This document shows positions 55,390 through 64,000 of a stretch of 64,000 nucleotides of DNA, piece by piece. The translations under genes were made by a program, and so were the position numbers. The stretch is from NCBI RefSeq assembly GCF_033115175.1, contig NC_084840.1:76027179-76091178 (forward strand), read 5' to 3'. The DNA is from Lepus europaeus. Taxonomy: Eukaryota; Chordata; Mammalia; Lagomorpha; Leporidae. How positions within the stretch are numbered: position 1 is the first letter of the stretch; every line of letters begins with the position of its first letter. The notes below the pieces were generated by a model that worked only from the letters and a program-made list of their open reading frames with translations, did no database searches and was not told the origin of the DNA.

Positions 55390-55769
55390 AGCACATTACA
55401 ATTTAAGTTGTATGTATCTTTCACAAGGAATGGGTATGGTTTTATATCCTCGGCAAAAAAAGATACTTGAGGATAAGTGTCATTTTCCCTCTTTTAGGAC
55501 ATACAATCCTGCCCTTTTGTATTATGAACTTATAGAAAAAAATTTTTAAAGAAAATATGTCATTCATATACATTCTACCATTGCTTATGTTTTATCATAT
55601 TTTCTTTACCATATACGACTATTTTTTTTCTGAATCTTTTGAAAGTTGGTGACATTAGGACATTTATACCTAATTCCCTAAAACTAAGGAACTTTCTCAC
55701 ATTATTATATTATCACACATAACAAAATTAATAATTCAGTAATTCCTAAGCTGTCCCTAAGTAGTTTTC

Positions 55770-55825
55770 ATTTTTTTAAATATTTATTTATTTATTTGAA
55801 AGTCAGAGCTACACACAGAGAGGAG

Positions 55826-55866
<41 letters not shown>

Positions 55867-56140
55867 GAGAGAGAGAGAGAGAGTCTTCCATCCACTGGTT
55901 CACTCCCCAGTTGGTGGCAATGGCCGGAGCTGAGCTGATCTGAAGCTAGGAGCCAGGCACTTCTTCTGGATCTCCTACACAGGTGCAGGGGCCCAAGTAC
56001 TTGGGCCATCCTCTGCTGCTTTCCCAGGCCACAGCAGAGAGCTGGATTGGAAATGGAGCAGCCAGGACTGGAACCAGTGCCCCTATGTGATGCCGCCACT
56101 GTAGGTGGCAGTTTTACCCTCTATGCCACAGTGCCAGCCC
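55770..56140 (-). mobile_element. CSINE with (GA)n
   Basis: 'aaatatttatttatttattt', a (GA)n tract at about 55830-55883, body to 'gccacagtgccagcccc'. Confidence 0.92.
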
Positions 56141-56245
56141 CAAACTATCTTTTAAACATCTGATTTTTTTAAAACATCGGGTTCCTATCGAAGTTTCTGA
56201 AAGACGTTGTTTTAAAATTTTTTTCTCAAAGTTCTAGAAGTTAGT

Positions 56246-56593
56246 TTTTTTAAAAAAAGATTTATTCACTTATTTGAAACTCAGAGTTACACAGATAGGA
56301 GAGGTGAAGAGGCAGAGAGAGAGAGTGAGTGAGAGAGAGAGAGGTCTTTCATCTACTGGTTCATTCCCCAATTGGCTGTAACTGCCGGAGCTGTGCAGAT
56401 CTGAAGCCAGGAGCCTTTTCTGAGTCTCCACGTGGGTGCAGGGGCCCAAGGATTTGCGCCGTTGTCTACTGCTTTCCAGGCCATAGCAGAGAGCTGGATG
56501 GGAAGTGGAGCAGCCAGGACTCAAACCGACACCCATATGGGATGCCAGCACTGGAGGCGGTGGCTTCACCTGCTAGGCCAAAGTGCCGGCCCC
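56246..56593 (-). mobile_element. CSINE
   Basis: 'aaaaaaagatttattcactt' to 'ggccaaagtgccggcccc'. It abuts the next SINE with no unique sequence between. Confidence 0.9.
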
Positions 56594-56923
56594 AGATTTT
56601 TTTTTTTTTTTTTTACAGAGAGAGAGAGAGATAGGGAGGGAGGGAGAAAATAAGGGAGGGAGGTCTTCCATCCGGTGGTTCACTCCCCAAATAACGGCAA
56701 TGGCTGGAGCTCAGCTGATCCAAAGCCAGGAGCCAGGAACTTCTTCCTAGGTCTCCCATGCGGGCGCAGGGGCCCAAGGACCCGGGCCATCTTTCACTGC
56801 CTTCCCAGGCCATAGCAGAGAGCCAGTTCGAAAGAGGAGCAGCCGGGACTTGAACCGGCGCCATATGGGATGCCGGCGCTTCAGGCCAGTGCTTCACTCT
56901 TCTATGCCACAGCGCTGGCCCCC
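56594..56923 (-). mobile_element. CSINE
   Basis: Poly(T), short (GA)n/(GGGA)n, body to 'gccacagcgctggcccc'. Confidence 0.9.
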
Positions 56924-56930
56924 AGACAGT

Positions 56931-57260
56931 TTTTTTTTTTTTTTTGACAGGCAGAGTGGACAGTGAGAGAGAGAGACAGAGAGAAAGCTCTTCCTTTTTC
57001 CGTTGGTTCACCCCCTAGTGGCCGCTGCAACCGGTGCACAGCGCTGATCTGAAGCCAGGAGCCAGGTGCTTCTCCTGGTCTCCCATGCGGGTGCAGGGCC
57101 CAAGCACTTGGGCCATCCTCCACTGCACTCCCGGGCCACAGCAGAGAGCTGGACTAGAAGAGGAGCAACTGGGACAGAATCCGGCGCCCTGACTGGGACT
57201 AGAACCCAGTGTGCCGGAGCCGCAGGTGGAGGATTAGCCTATTGAGCCATGGCACCAGCC
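56931..57260 (-). mobile_element. Young CSINE
   Basis: Poly(T), 'gacaggcagagtggacagtg' to 'gagccatggcaccagccc'. A short 'ccagaca' repeat on both sides may be the TSD. Confidence 0.92.
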
Positions 57261-57525
57261 CAGACATTTGTTTTTCAAGTGTCCTGACTTAGAAGTCTCT
57301 CTTCCCTGAATCACCACCACCATTTTCATCTCCTTCTTTTTTTCCTAGACACCGTCTTCTAAAAAAATGTTCCACATTCTAGATCTGTCTAGTCACTGCC
57401 TAATGATCTAGCTTAACTCATTCCTTTATGCCTATCAACTCCTAAAGAGCAAAAGTTAAAGGCTTCATTCAATTCAGGGTAAAGCTTTAAGGCAATTCTT
57501 CACAGGTGAGATTGTGCACTTTTAT

Positions 57526-57838
57526 CTTTTTTTTTTTTTTCTAATTTGACAGGTAGAGTTATAGACAGTGAGAGAGAGAGACAGAGAGAAAGGTCTTCCT
57601 TCCATTGGTTCACTCCTCAAATGGGTGGCACTGCGCTGATCCGAAGCCAGGAGCCAGGTGCTTCTTCCTGGTCTCCCATGCGGGTGCAGGGCCCAAGCAC
57701 TTGGGCCATCTACTGCTATCCCAGGCCATAGCAGAGAGCTGGATTGGAAGTGGAACAGCTGGGTCTTGAACTGGCGCCCATATGGGATGCTGGCGCTTCA
57801 GGCCAGGGTGTTAATCTGTTGCGCCACAGTGCTGGCCC
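57526..57838 (-). mobile_element. CSINE
   Basis: Poly(T), 'ttgacaggtagagttataga' to 'gcgccacagtgctggcccc'. Subfamily mosaic: young-type tail, older-type 5' end. Confidence 0.9.
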
Positions 57839-57868
57839 CACTATTTTTTTTTTTAATGATTATTTATT

Positions 57869-58119
57869 GGGCGCCAGTCACAGTTGCTCCTCTTCCAGTC
57901 CAGCTCTCTGCTGTGGCCCGGGAAGGCAGTGGAGGATGGCCCAAGTCCTTGGGCCCTGCACCTGCATGGGAGACCAGGAAGAAGCACCTGGCTCCTGGCT
58001 TCGGATCGGCGTGGTGCCGTCCATAGCAGCCATTTGGGGGATGAACCAACAGAAGGAAGACCTTTTTCTCTGTCTTTCTCTCTCACTATCTATAACTCTA
58101 CCTGTCTAAAAAAAAAAAA
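57869..58119 (+). mobile_element. 5'-truncated CSINE with 11-bp TSD
   Basis: Starts 'gggcgccagtcacagttgct', past the B box. Flanked by gattatttatt (57858-57868 and 58120-58130). The downstream copy is the tail of the next SINE. Confidence 0.85.
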
Positions 58120-58404
58120 GATTATTTATTTATTTATTTGAAAGAGACAGAGAAAGTCCACCTGTTGGTTCACTCCTCAGATACAGCAACAGCTAGAGCT
58201 GGGCCAGGCCGAAGCCAGGAGCTTCTTTCAGGTCTCCTCCATGGGTGGCAGAGGCCCAAACACTTGGGCCATCTTCCTCTGCTTTTCTCAGGCCATTAGC
58301 AGGGAGCTGGATTGGAAGTTGAGCAGCAGGGACTCAAACTGGCACCAACACTGAATGCCGATGTCACAGGAAGCGGCTTTATCCGCTGTTCCACAATGCT
58401 GGTC
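58120..58404 (-). mobile_element. CSINE
   Basis: 'gattatttatttatttattt' to 'ccacaatgctggtccc'. Older variant with 'gccaggccgaagccaggagc'. Confidence 0.88.
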
Positions 58405-58638
58405 CCTAGTGTTCAATTCAGTATCTAGAGTAAAAGCAGAGATACAAATGAAATCATAGTTCCGTCACTTTGCTACAGGTACAATTTTCTCTCCCAAGTA
58501 ACCTTCAGAATTTTGATGAGGTCAGTCCAGTACCCTGAGTACTTAAACAGCTTAAGAAAATGAATACAACACATCTTTAATTCCCTTTAAGAAAAAGTAC
58601 TAATCATAGACAGCAATCTCAAAAATGTTAGAAAACAG

Positions 58639-58944
58639 GGGCTGGCATTGTGGCCTAGCAGGTAAAGCTACCACCTGCAATACCAGCATCCCACCTGGGC
58701 ACCAGTTCATGTTCCAGCTACTTCACTTCTGATCCAGCTCTCTGTTAATGGTCTGGGAAAAGCAGCAGAGGATGGCCCAAGTGGTTGGGCCTCTGCTACC
58801 CACGTGAGAGACCTGGAAGAAGCCCCTGACCCCTGGCTTCGGCCTGGTCCAGCACTGGCTATTGCAGTCATCTGGAGAGTAAACCATCAGGTCGATGATT
58901 TCTCTCTCTTTCTCTCTCTCCATAACTCTGACTTTGAAATAAAC

Positions 58945-58989
<45 letters not shown>
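58639..58989 (+). mobile_element. CSINE with 38-nt poly(A) and 12-bp TSD
   Basis: Flanked by gttagaaaacag (58627-58638 and 58990-59001). Uninterrupted A run at 58952-58989, the longest in the window. Confidence 0.95.
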
Positions 58990-58992
<3 letters not shown>

Positions 58993-59147
58993 AGAAAACA
59001 GAATGATTTCACAAGCAACTTTTAACTTTGATCCATTTAAAAAACATACTTGAAATTAAGATTTGCTAATATCTAGAGTAAGAATATCTGAATAATAGAT
59101 ATAATAACAAAAATAACTTCTTGCTCATTACATGATTTAAGAATGAC

Positions 59148-59470
59148 AGGGTTGGCGCTGTGGCACAGCAGGTTAAAGCCCTGGCTTGAAGTGCCGGCAT
59201 CCCATATGGGCGCTGGTTCTAGTCCCAGCTGCTCCTCTTCCAACCCCGCTCACTGTTATGGCCTGGGAAAGCAGAAGATGGCCCAAGTGCTTGGGTCCCT
59301 GCACCCATGTGGGAGACCAGGAAGAGGCTCCTGGCTTCAGATTGGCAGAGCTCCAGCCATTGCAGCCATCTGGGGAGAGAACCAGAGGATGGAAGACCTC
59401 TCTCTCTGTCCCTACCTCTCTCTGTAATTCTGTCTTTCAAATAAATAAAGTATATCTTGTAAAAAATGAT
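59148..59470 (+). mobile_element. CSINE
   Basis: 'agggttggcgctgtggcaca' to 'caaataaataaagtatatct'. Confidence 0.92.
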
Positions 59471-59836
59471 AAATACATACAGAGAGAGCAGGAAGATGTC
59501 CCAAGTTAAGAGAGGGCTTACCTGCACCACTGGAAGCCATGCAATACTACCAGGACTGAGAACGATGCACCCTAGCTGCCACCAGTTACGGTGGAAAAAG
59601 CTACACGGAGATTACAATACAACATCCCACCGGAACTAAGGGCAAAGTAACCTATCAAACTGACACTCAGAGACACATCTTCAGAAAGGAGCTTTTTGCC
59701 ATGACTGCCTCCTTTTTAAAAGAAATGGAGACAACTGATACTCCAGATGCACAAATATTAACGCAGGAATACAAGAAGTATGAAAAAAAGTTACATGATG
59801 CCCCCAAAGAAGAACTGTTGTTCCCAACTCTGTTCC

Positions 59837-60040
59837 GGATTCCAGCTTCCTACTAATGCACACCCTGGGAGGAGGCAAGTAGTTGGGTACCTGCCTCTAC
59901 ACCTGAGAGACCCAGACTGAGTTCCAGGCTCTTTGCTTTGGCCTGAGTGAGCCCCGGTTTTTGTGGGCATTTTGAGAGTGAGTCAGCGAATGGCGGTATC
60001 TCTAAGCCTTTCAAATAAATTAAAAATTAATAATAATAAA
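59837..60040 (+). mobile_element. Old CSINE-related remnant
   Basis: 'attccagcttcctactaatg', 'caccctgggaggaggcaagt', 'tttttgtgggcattttgaga', tail 'ttcaaataaattaaaaatta'. 5' end missing. Confidence 0.75.
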
Positions 60041-60056
60041 AAAAAAACTACCCCGA

Positions 60057-60368
60057 GGGGCCAGTGCTGTGGTGTAGCAGGTGAAGCCGCAGCCTGCAGT
60101 ACCGACATCCCATATGGCGGCTCCACTTCCGATCCAGCTCTCTGCTTTGGCCTGGGAAAGCAGCAGAGGACGGCCCAAGTGCTTGGGCCCCTGTACCCAG
60201 TGTAGGAGACTCAGAAGAAGCTCCTGGCTCCTGGCTTTAGGTCGGCCCAACTCACGCCATTTGGGGAGTGAACCACCAGATGGAAGACTTCTCTCTCTCT
60301 CTGCCTGTCTCTCTGTAACTCTGCTTTTCAAATAAAATAAATAAATCTTAAAAAAAAAAAAAAAAAAA
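60057..60368 (+). mobile_element. CSINE
   Basis: 'aggggccagtgctgtggtgt' to 'aataaataaatctt' and about 21 As. 'aaactaccc' flanks both sides (about 60046-60054 and 60370-60378). Confidence 0.92.
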
Positions 60369-60466
60369 ACAAACTACCCTGATTCTTAAAAAAAATATAT
60401 TGGAAATGAGTAACTCAGTAAGTCAAATAAAAAATACAGCTGAAAGCATAAACAAAAAAAGATCAA

Positions 60467-60811
60467 CGGCCGGCGCCGTGGCTCAACAGGCTAATCCTCC
60501 GCCTTGCGGCGCCGGCACACCGGGTTCTAGTCCCGGTTGGGGCACCGATCCTGTCCCGGTTGCCCCTCTTCCAGGCCAGCTCTCTGCTGTGGCCAGGGAG
60601 TGCAGTGGAGGATGGCCCAAGTGTTTGGGCTCTGCACCCCATGGGAGACCAGGAGAAGCACCTGGCTCCTGCCATCGGAACAGCGCGGTGCGCCGGCCGC
60701 AGCACGCTACCGCGGCGGCCATTAGAGGGTGAACCAACGGCAAAGGAAGACCTTTCTCTCTGTCTCTCTCTCTCACTGTCCACTCTGCCTGTCAAAAAAA
60801 AAAAAAAAAAA
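60467..60811 (+). mobile_element. Young CSINE with extra internal segment, 13-bp TSD
   Basis: Flanked by aaaaaaagatcaa (60454-60466 and 60812-60824). It interrupts the L1 ORF1 remnant and carries 'agcacgctaccgc'. High CpG content. Confidence 0.95.
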
Positions 60812-60882
60812 AAAAAAAGATCAAGTAGAACAAAGAGTATCTGAACCAGAAGACAGATATTCCAGTCATATAAGAAGGAGAG

Positions 60883-61205
60883 TGGCCAGTGCTGTGGCAC
60901 AGTGGGTTAACGCCCTGTCCTGAGGCGCCAGCATCTCATATGGGTGCCGGTTTGAGACCCAGCTGCTCCACTTCTGATCTAGCTCTCTGCTGTGGCCTGG
61001 GATGGCAGTGAAAGATAGCCAAGTCCTTGGGACCCTGCACCACGTGGGAGACCCGGAAGAAGCTCCTGGCTCCTGGCTTGGATTAGCTCAGCTCTGGCCA
61101 TGGTGGTCATTTGGGGAGTGAACCAACGGAATGGAAGATCTTTCTCTCTCTATAACACTGTCTTTCAAATACATAAAATAAATCTTAAAAAAAAAAAAAA
61201 AGAAG
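60883..61205 (+). mobile_element. CSINE
   Basis: 'gagtggccagtgctgtggca' to 'acataaaataaatcttaaaa'. Confidence 0.92.
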
Positions 61206-61614
61206 AAAAGGACAAAGAATATTCAATGCAGAATAAGTTTTTAAAAAACAAGAACTAAATTCTTGCTCATCAATAACAATCTTGAGTATAAATGATCTAC
61301 ATCTCCCAATTAAAAGACACATTGATTAAATGGCTACAAAAACAAATTCTGACCATCTATCACCTACAAAGAAACTCTTCACCAATAAACACACACATAC
61401 GCACACACACAGGCTCAAAATAAAAGAATGGAAAAGGATATTCCCCTCAAATGGAAACCAAAAGCAAGCAGGAATGGCTGTATTTATTTCAGACAAAACA
61501 GACTTCAAGCCAAAACCGTAGAAAAGAGGGTCATTATATGATGAAGACATCAATTCAACAAGAAAATATGATTGCAAATGTATATGCACCTAACGCTAGG
61601 GCACACAACAATTT

Positions 61615-62017
61615 TTTAAAGATTTATTTATTTACTTATTTATTTGAAAGTCAGAGTTACAGAGAGGGCAAGAAAGAAGAAGGGAGAGAGGTAGAGAGGT
61701 AGAGAGACAGAGAGACAGAGAGACATAGAGAGAGAGAGAGAGAGAGAGGTCAGTCGGTCTGTCTTCATCTGTTGGTTCACCCCCCAAATGACCACAATGG
61801 CTAGGGCTGGGTCAGGCTGAAGCCAGGAGCTTCATCCTGGTCTCCCACATGGCTGAAGGGGCCCAATGACTTGGGCCATCTTCTGCTGTTTTCCCAGGCA
61901 CATTAGCAGGGCACTGGATGGGAAGTGGAGCAGCCGGCATTCGAACTGGTGCCCATATGGGATGCCGGTGGTATAGGAGGCAGCTTTACCCATCACACCA
62001 CAGCACCAACCCCTGAA
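61615..62017 (-). mobile_element. CSINE with (GAGACA)n/(GA)n
   Basis: 'aaagatttatttatttactt', an expanded purine tract (61675-61748), body to 'caccacagcaccaacccc'. Near-duplicate flanks 'gcacacaacaatttt' and 'gcacacgatttta'. Confidence 0.9.
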
Positions 62018-62451
62018 GCACACGATTTTATAAAGCCAACACTTTTAGATATACAGGGAGACATAACCTTCAATAAATTACAGCAGGAGACTTCAACACT
62101 CGACTTTTATCATGGAACAGATACCCAGACATCCTACCTGCCCCCTCAAAAATCAAACTCCAAACTCAGAATATTTTTTTAAGATAAAATTGACAAATCA
62201 AAGAAAACCAAAGGAAAAAGAAAATAAGACTCAAATAAATAAAAAGAGATGAAAAAGTAGATACTACAATTGAGGTCACAGAAATACAATAAAAAGCATT
62301 AAGGACTATTATGAACCATTATAAGCCAACAAACTGGAAAACCCAGAAAACAATGGATATATTTCTTGACATATGTAACCTATGAAAACTGAATCATGAA
62401 GACTCAGAAATTCCAAACCAACCAATAACTTCTGAAACTGAAGCCTCCTAG

Positions 62452-63125
62452 GACCAGTACTGTGTTGTAGCAGGTTAAGGAGCAGCTACTTGGGACATCT
62501 GCAGCCTATACTGGAGTGCCTGGTTTGCGTCCAGGCTACTCCATGCTTCCTGTCCAGTTTTTTTTTTTTTAAGATTTATTTATCTGAAAGCAGAGTTACA
62601 GACAAACAGGCGGGGGGAGAGAGGGAGAGAGAGACACACACAGAGAGAGAGGTGTCTCCCATTTGCTGGTTTACTCCCAAAATGGCCCCAATGGCTAGAG
62701 CTATGCCAATCCAAAGCCAGGAGCCAGGAGCTTCTTCCAGGACCCATGCAGGTGCAAGGGCCCAAGAACTTGGGCCATCTTCCACTGCTTTCCCAGGCCA
62801 TAGTAGAGAGCTAGATCCGAAGTGGAGCAGCTGGGACTTGAACCAGAGCCCACATGGGATGCCAGCACTACAGGCGGCAGCTTTACCCACTACGCCACAG
62901 CTCCAGTCCTCTGTCCAGCTTTTTACTGGTGCAATCAGGGAACAGTGGATGATGTCCAGGTACTTGGGTTCCTACTGCCTGAATGGGAGACTTGGATGGA
63001 ATTTCTGGCTCTGGTACGGCTTAGCCCCAGCTGTTGAGGGCAATTGGGGACTGAACCAGCAGATGGATGATTTCTGTCTCTCCTACTTACTATCATATGC
63101 CTTTCAAATATAATAAATCTTTAAA
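62452..63125 (+). mobile_element. Old CSINE-related repeat (+) interrupted by a SINE
   Basis: Outer pieces 62452-62557 and 62911-63125 ('ggaccagtactgtgttgtag'; 'ggaacagtggatgatgtcca'; tail 'tttcaaatataataaatctt'). Confidence 0.85.
62558..62910 (-). mobile_element. CSINE nested in opposite orientation, 8-bp TSD
   Basis: Flanked by ctgtccag (62550-62557 and 62911-62918). Poly(T), 'aagatttatttatctgaaag' to 'gccacagctccagtcct'. Confidence 0.9.
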
Positions 63126-63767
63126 ATGCAAAAACCGAAACACCAGGATGAGACAGCTTTACTGCTGAGTTCTACAAAACTTTTTAAGGAAGGAATAGCA
63201 CTAATTCTTCTCCAACTATTAAAAAAAAATTTGACAAGGAGAACACTCTTTCAAACTCATTCTACAAGGCGAGCATTGCCAAAATCAAAGACACAACAAA
63301 AAGAAAACCATAGACCAATATCCTTGATGAGCACAGATAATAAAAATTTTCAACCCAATACAACCAATTCCAATTCAACAGCACAAGAATATTTACTACA
63401 ATCAGGGGGGATTATCCCAGGGATGCAAGGATGATTCAACACACACAAATCAATAAACATAATACATTACATCAACAGAATGAAGGATAAAAATTATGTA
63501 GTCATCTCACCCAGAGAAAATGTTCCCTAAAAATCCATTTATGATAAAAAAAAAAAAAACCCTTACAAACTGGTACAAAAGGGACATATCTCCAAATAAT
63601 GAAGACTACCCACAGTCAACAGCATACTGAGTGGGGAAAAGCTGGAAGCATTTCCTGTAAGATTTTTAACTGGCCAAGGTTGTCCACTGCACCACTTTTA
63701 TTCCATACAGTACTGGAAGTTTTAGCAATAGTCATTAGGCAAGAGAAAATACAAAAGGCATTATAGG

Positions 63768-64000
63768 GACTGGTGTTGTAGTGCAGCAGGTAAAGTGCCA
63801 CCTGAAACACCAGGATCCTTTGTGGGCGCTGGTTCAAGTCCTAGCTGCTCCACTTCTGATCCAGCTCCCTGGTAATGGCAAGGGAAGGTAGGGGAAGATG
63901 GCTCAAGTGCTTGGGCCCCTGCCCCCGGTGCGAGAAACCTGGAAGAAAACTCCTGGCTTTGGTTTGGTCCAGCCCCGATCATTGTGGATATTTGGGGAAT
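63768..64000 (+). mobile_element. CSINE, cut by window end
   Basis: 'agggactggtgttgtagtgc' and 'gctggttcaagtcctagctg', continuing past the last base of the window. Confidence 0.92.

Larger units (their letters stand above)
59490..63767 (+). mobile_element. Old L1, sense to window, broken up by later SINEs
   Basis: Pieces in L1 order. (1) 59520-59836: 5' region/ORF1 start candidate, open for about 86 codons ('acaagaagtatgaaaaaaag'). (2) 60375-60466 and 60825-60882: ORF1-type 'aaataaaaaatacagctgaa' and 'agatcaagtagaacaaagag'. (3) 61206-61610: ORF2 endonuclease ('ttcttgctcatcaataacaa', 'ggaaaaggatattcccctca'). (4) 62030-62455. (5) 63126-63767: reverse-transcriptase region ('gggattatcccagggatgca', 'aaggttgtccactgcaccac'). 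Frames are broken throughout and part of ORF1 is missing. It is antisense to RBM17. Confidence 0.8.
54733..64000 (-). other. RBM17: RBM17 intron (partial), SINE/L1-filled
   Basis: The intron upstream of the 54616-54732 exon runs to the window end, more than 9.2 kb. Non-repeat pieces (54733-55038, 55405-55769, 57262-57525, 58405-58626, 58990-59147) contain no recognisable exon of RBM17 or another gene. Confidence 0.85.

Noticed and set aside
59521-59560. 'gtaag' donor-like site after an ATG on the minus strand (ATGGCTTCCAGTGGTGCAG), considered as an RBM17 or other first exon
   Set aside because: The short peptide does not match the expected RBM17 N-terminus, and the surrounding sequence fits an L1 remnant better.
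60463-60900. Minus-strand 145-codon frame
   Set aside because: Antisense reading of the SINE at 60467-60811; not a gene.

Overview
This is a window of mammalian nuclear DNA, almost certainly from a lagomorph and most likely rabbit (Oryctolagus cuniculus). The main evidence is repeat content. Roughly seventy copies of the tRNA-derived C-repeat SINE (CSINE) are present, in both orientations. They have a GGTTC(T/G)AGTCC-type B box, a CT-rich 3' region and an A-rich tail. There is also a 3' fragment of the lagomorph-specific L1 at 21675-21882. No bacterial genes, CRISPR arrays or operons are present.

Left part (1-39.3 kb): mostly intergenic. Position 138-2864 holds a 5'-truncated, twin-primed (internally inverted) retrocopy of ZC3H13 mRNA. 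It has its 3'UTR, AATAAA signal and poly(A) tail, and one in-frame stop in about 600 codons. The rest is a layered repeat landscape. It includes many SINEs, several with intact target-site duplications (TSDs) and some nested. It also includes an antisense L1 hit by two SINEs and by a younger L1 (20.0-21.9 kb), old L1 3' ends (32.3-33.5 and 35.8-36.3 kb), a Tigger-type DNA transposon relic (27.56-28.13 kb), MaLR-type LTR relics, a probable solo LTR near 9.0 kb, and MIR fragments. No exons of another gene were recognised.

Right part (39.3-64 kb): the 3' portion of RBM17 (splicing factor 45, SPF45) on the minus strand. Ten coding exons were placed by matching translated sequence and GT-AG junctions. 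Their lengths sum to 1083 nt, which encodes 360 residues plus stop. This corresponds to human residues 42-401, with frame preserved across every junction. The linker with its charged/RE-rich region, the G-patch and the complete C-terminal UHM-type RRM are all in the window. The exon(s) for the first 41 residues, the 5'UTR and the promoter lie beyond position 64000. A candidate poly(A) signal is at 39304-39309. The introns are packed with SINEs. The partial first intron (54733 to beyond 64000) also holds an old sense-to-window L1 (about 59.49-63.77 kb), cut into pieces by later SINEs.

No previously undescribed biological system was found. The points most worth following are the twin-primed ZC3H13 retrocopy, a SINE inserted about 36 nt upstream of an RBM17 3' splice site, an internal insertion that appears to mark young CSINE subfamilies, and the nested, TSD-resolved insertions. 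Parent genes and repeat families were recognised from memory without database searches, so family-level calls for old repeats are tentative.
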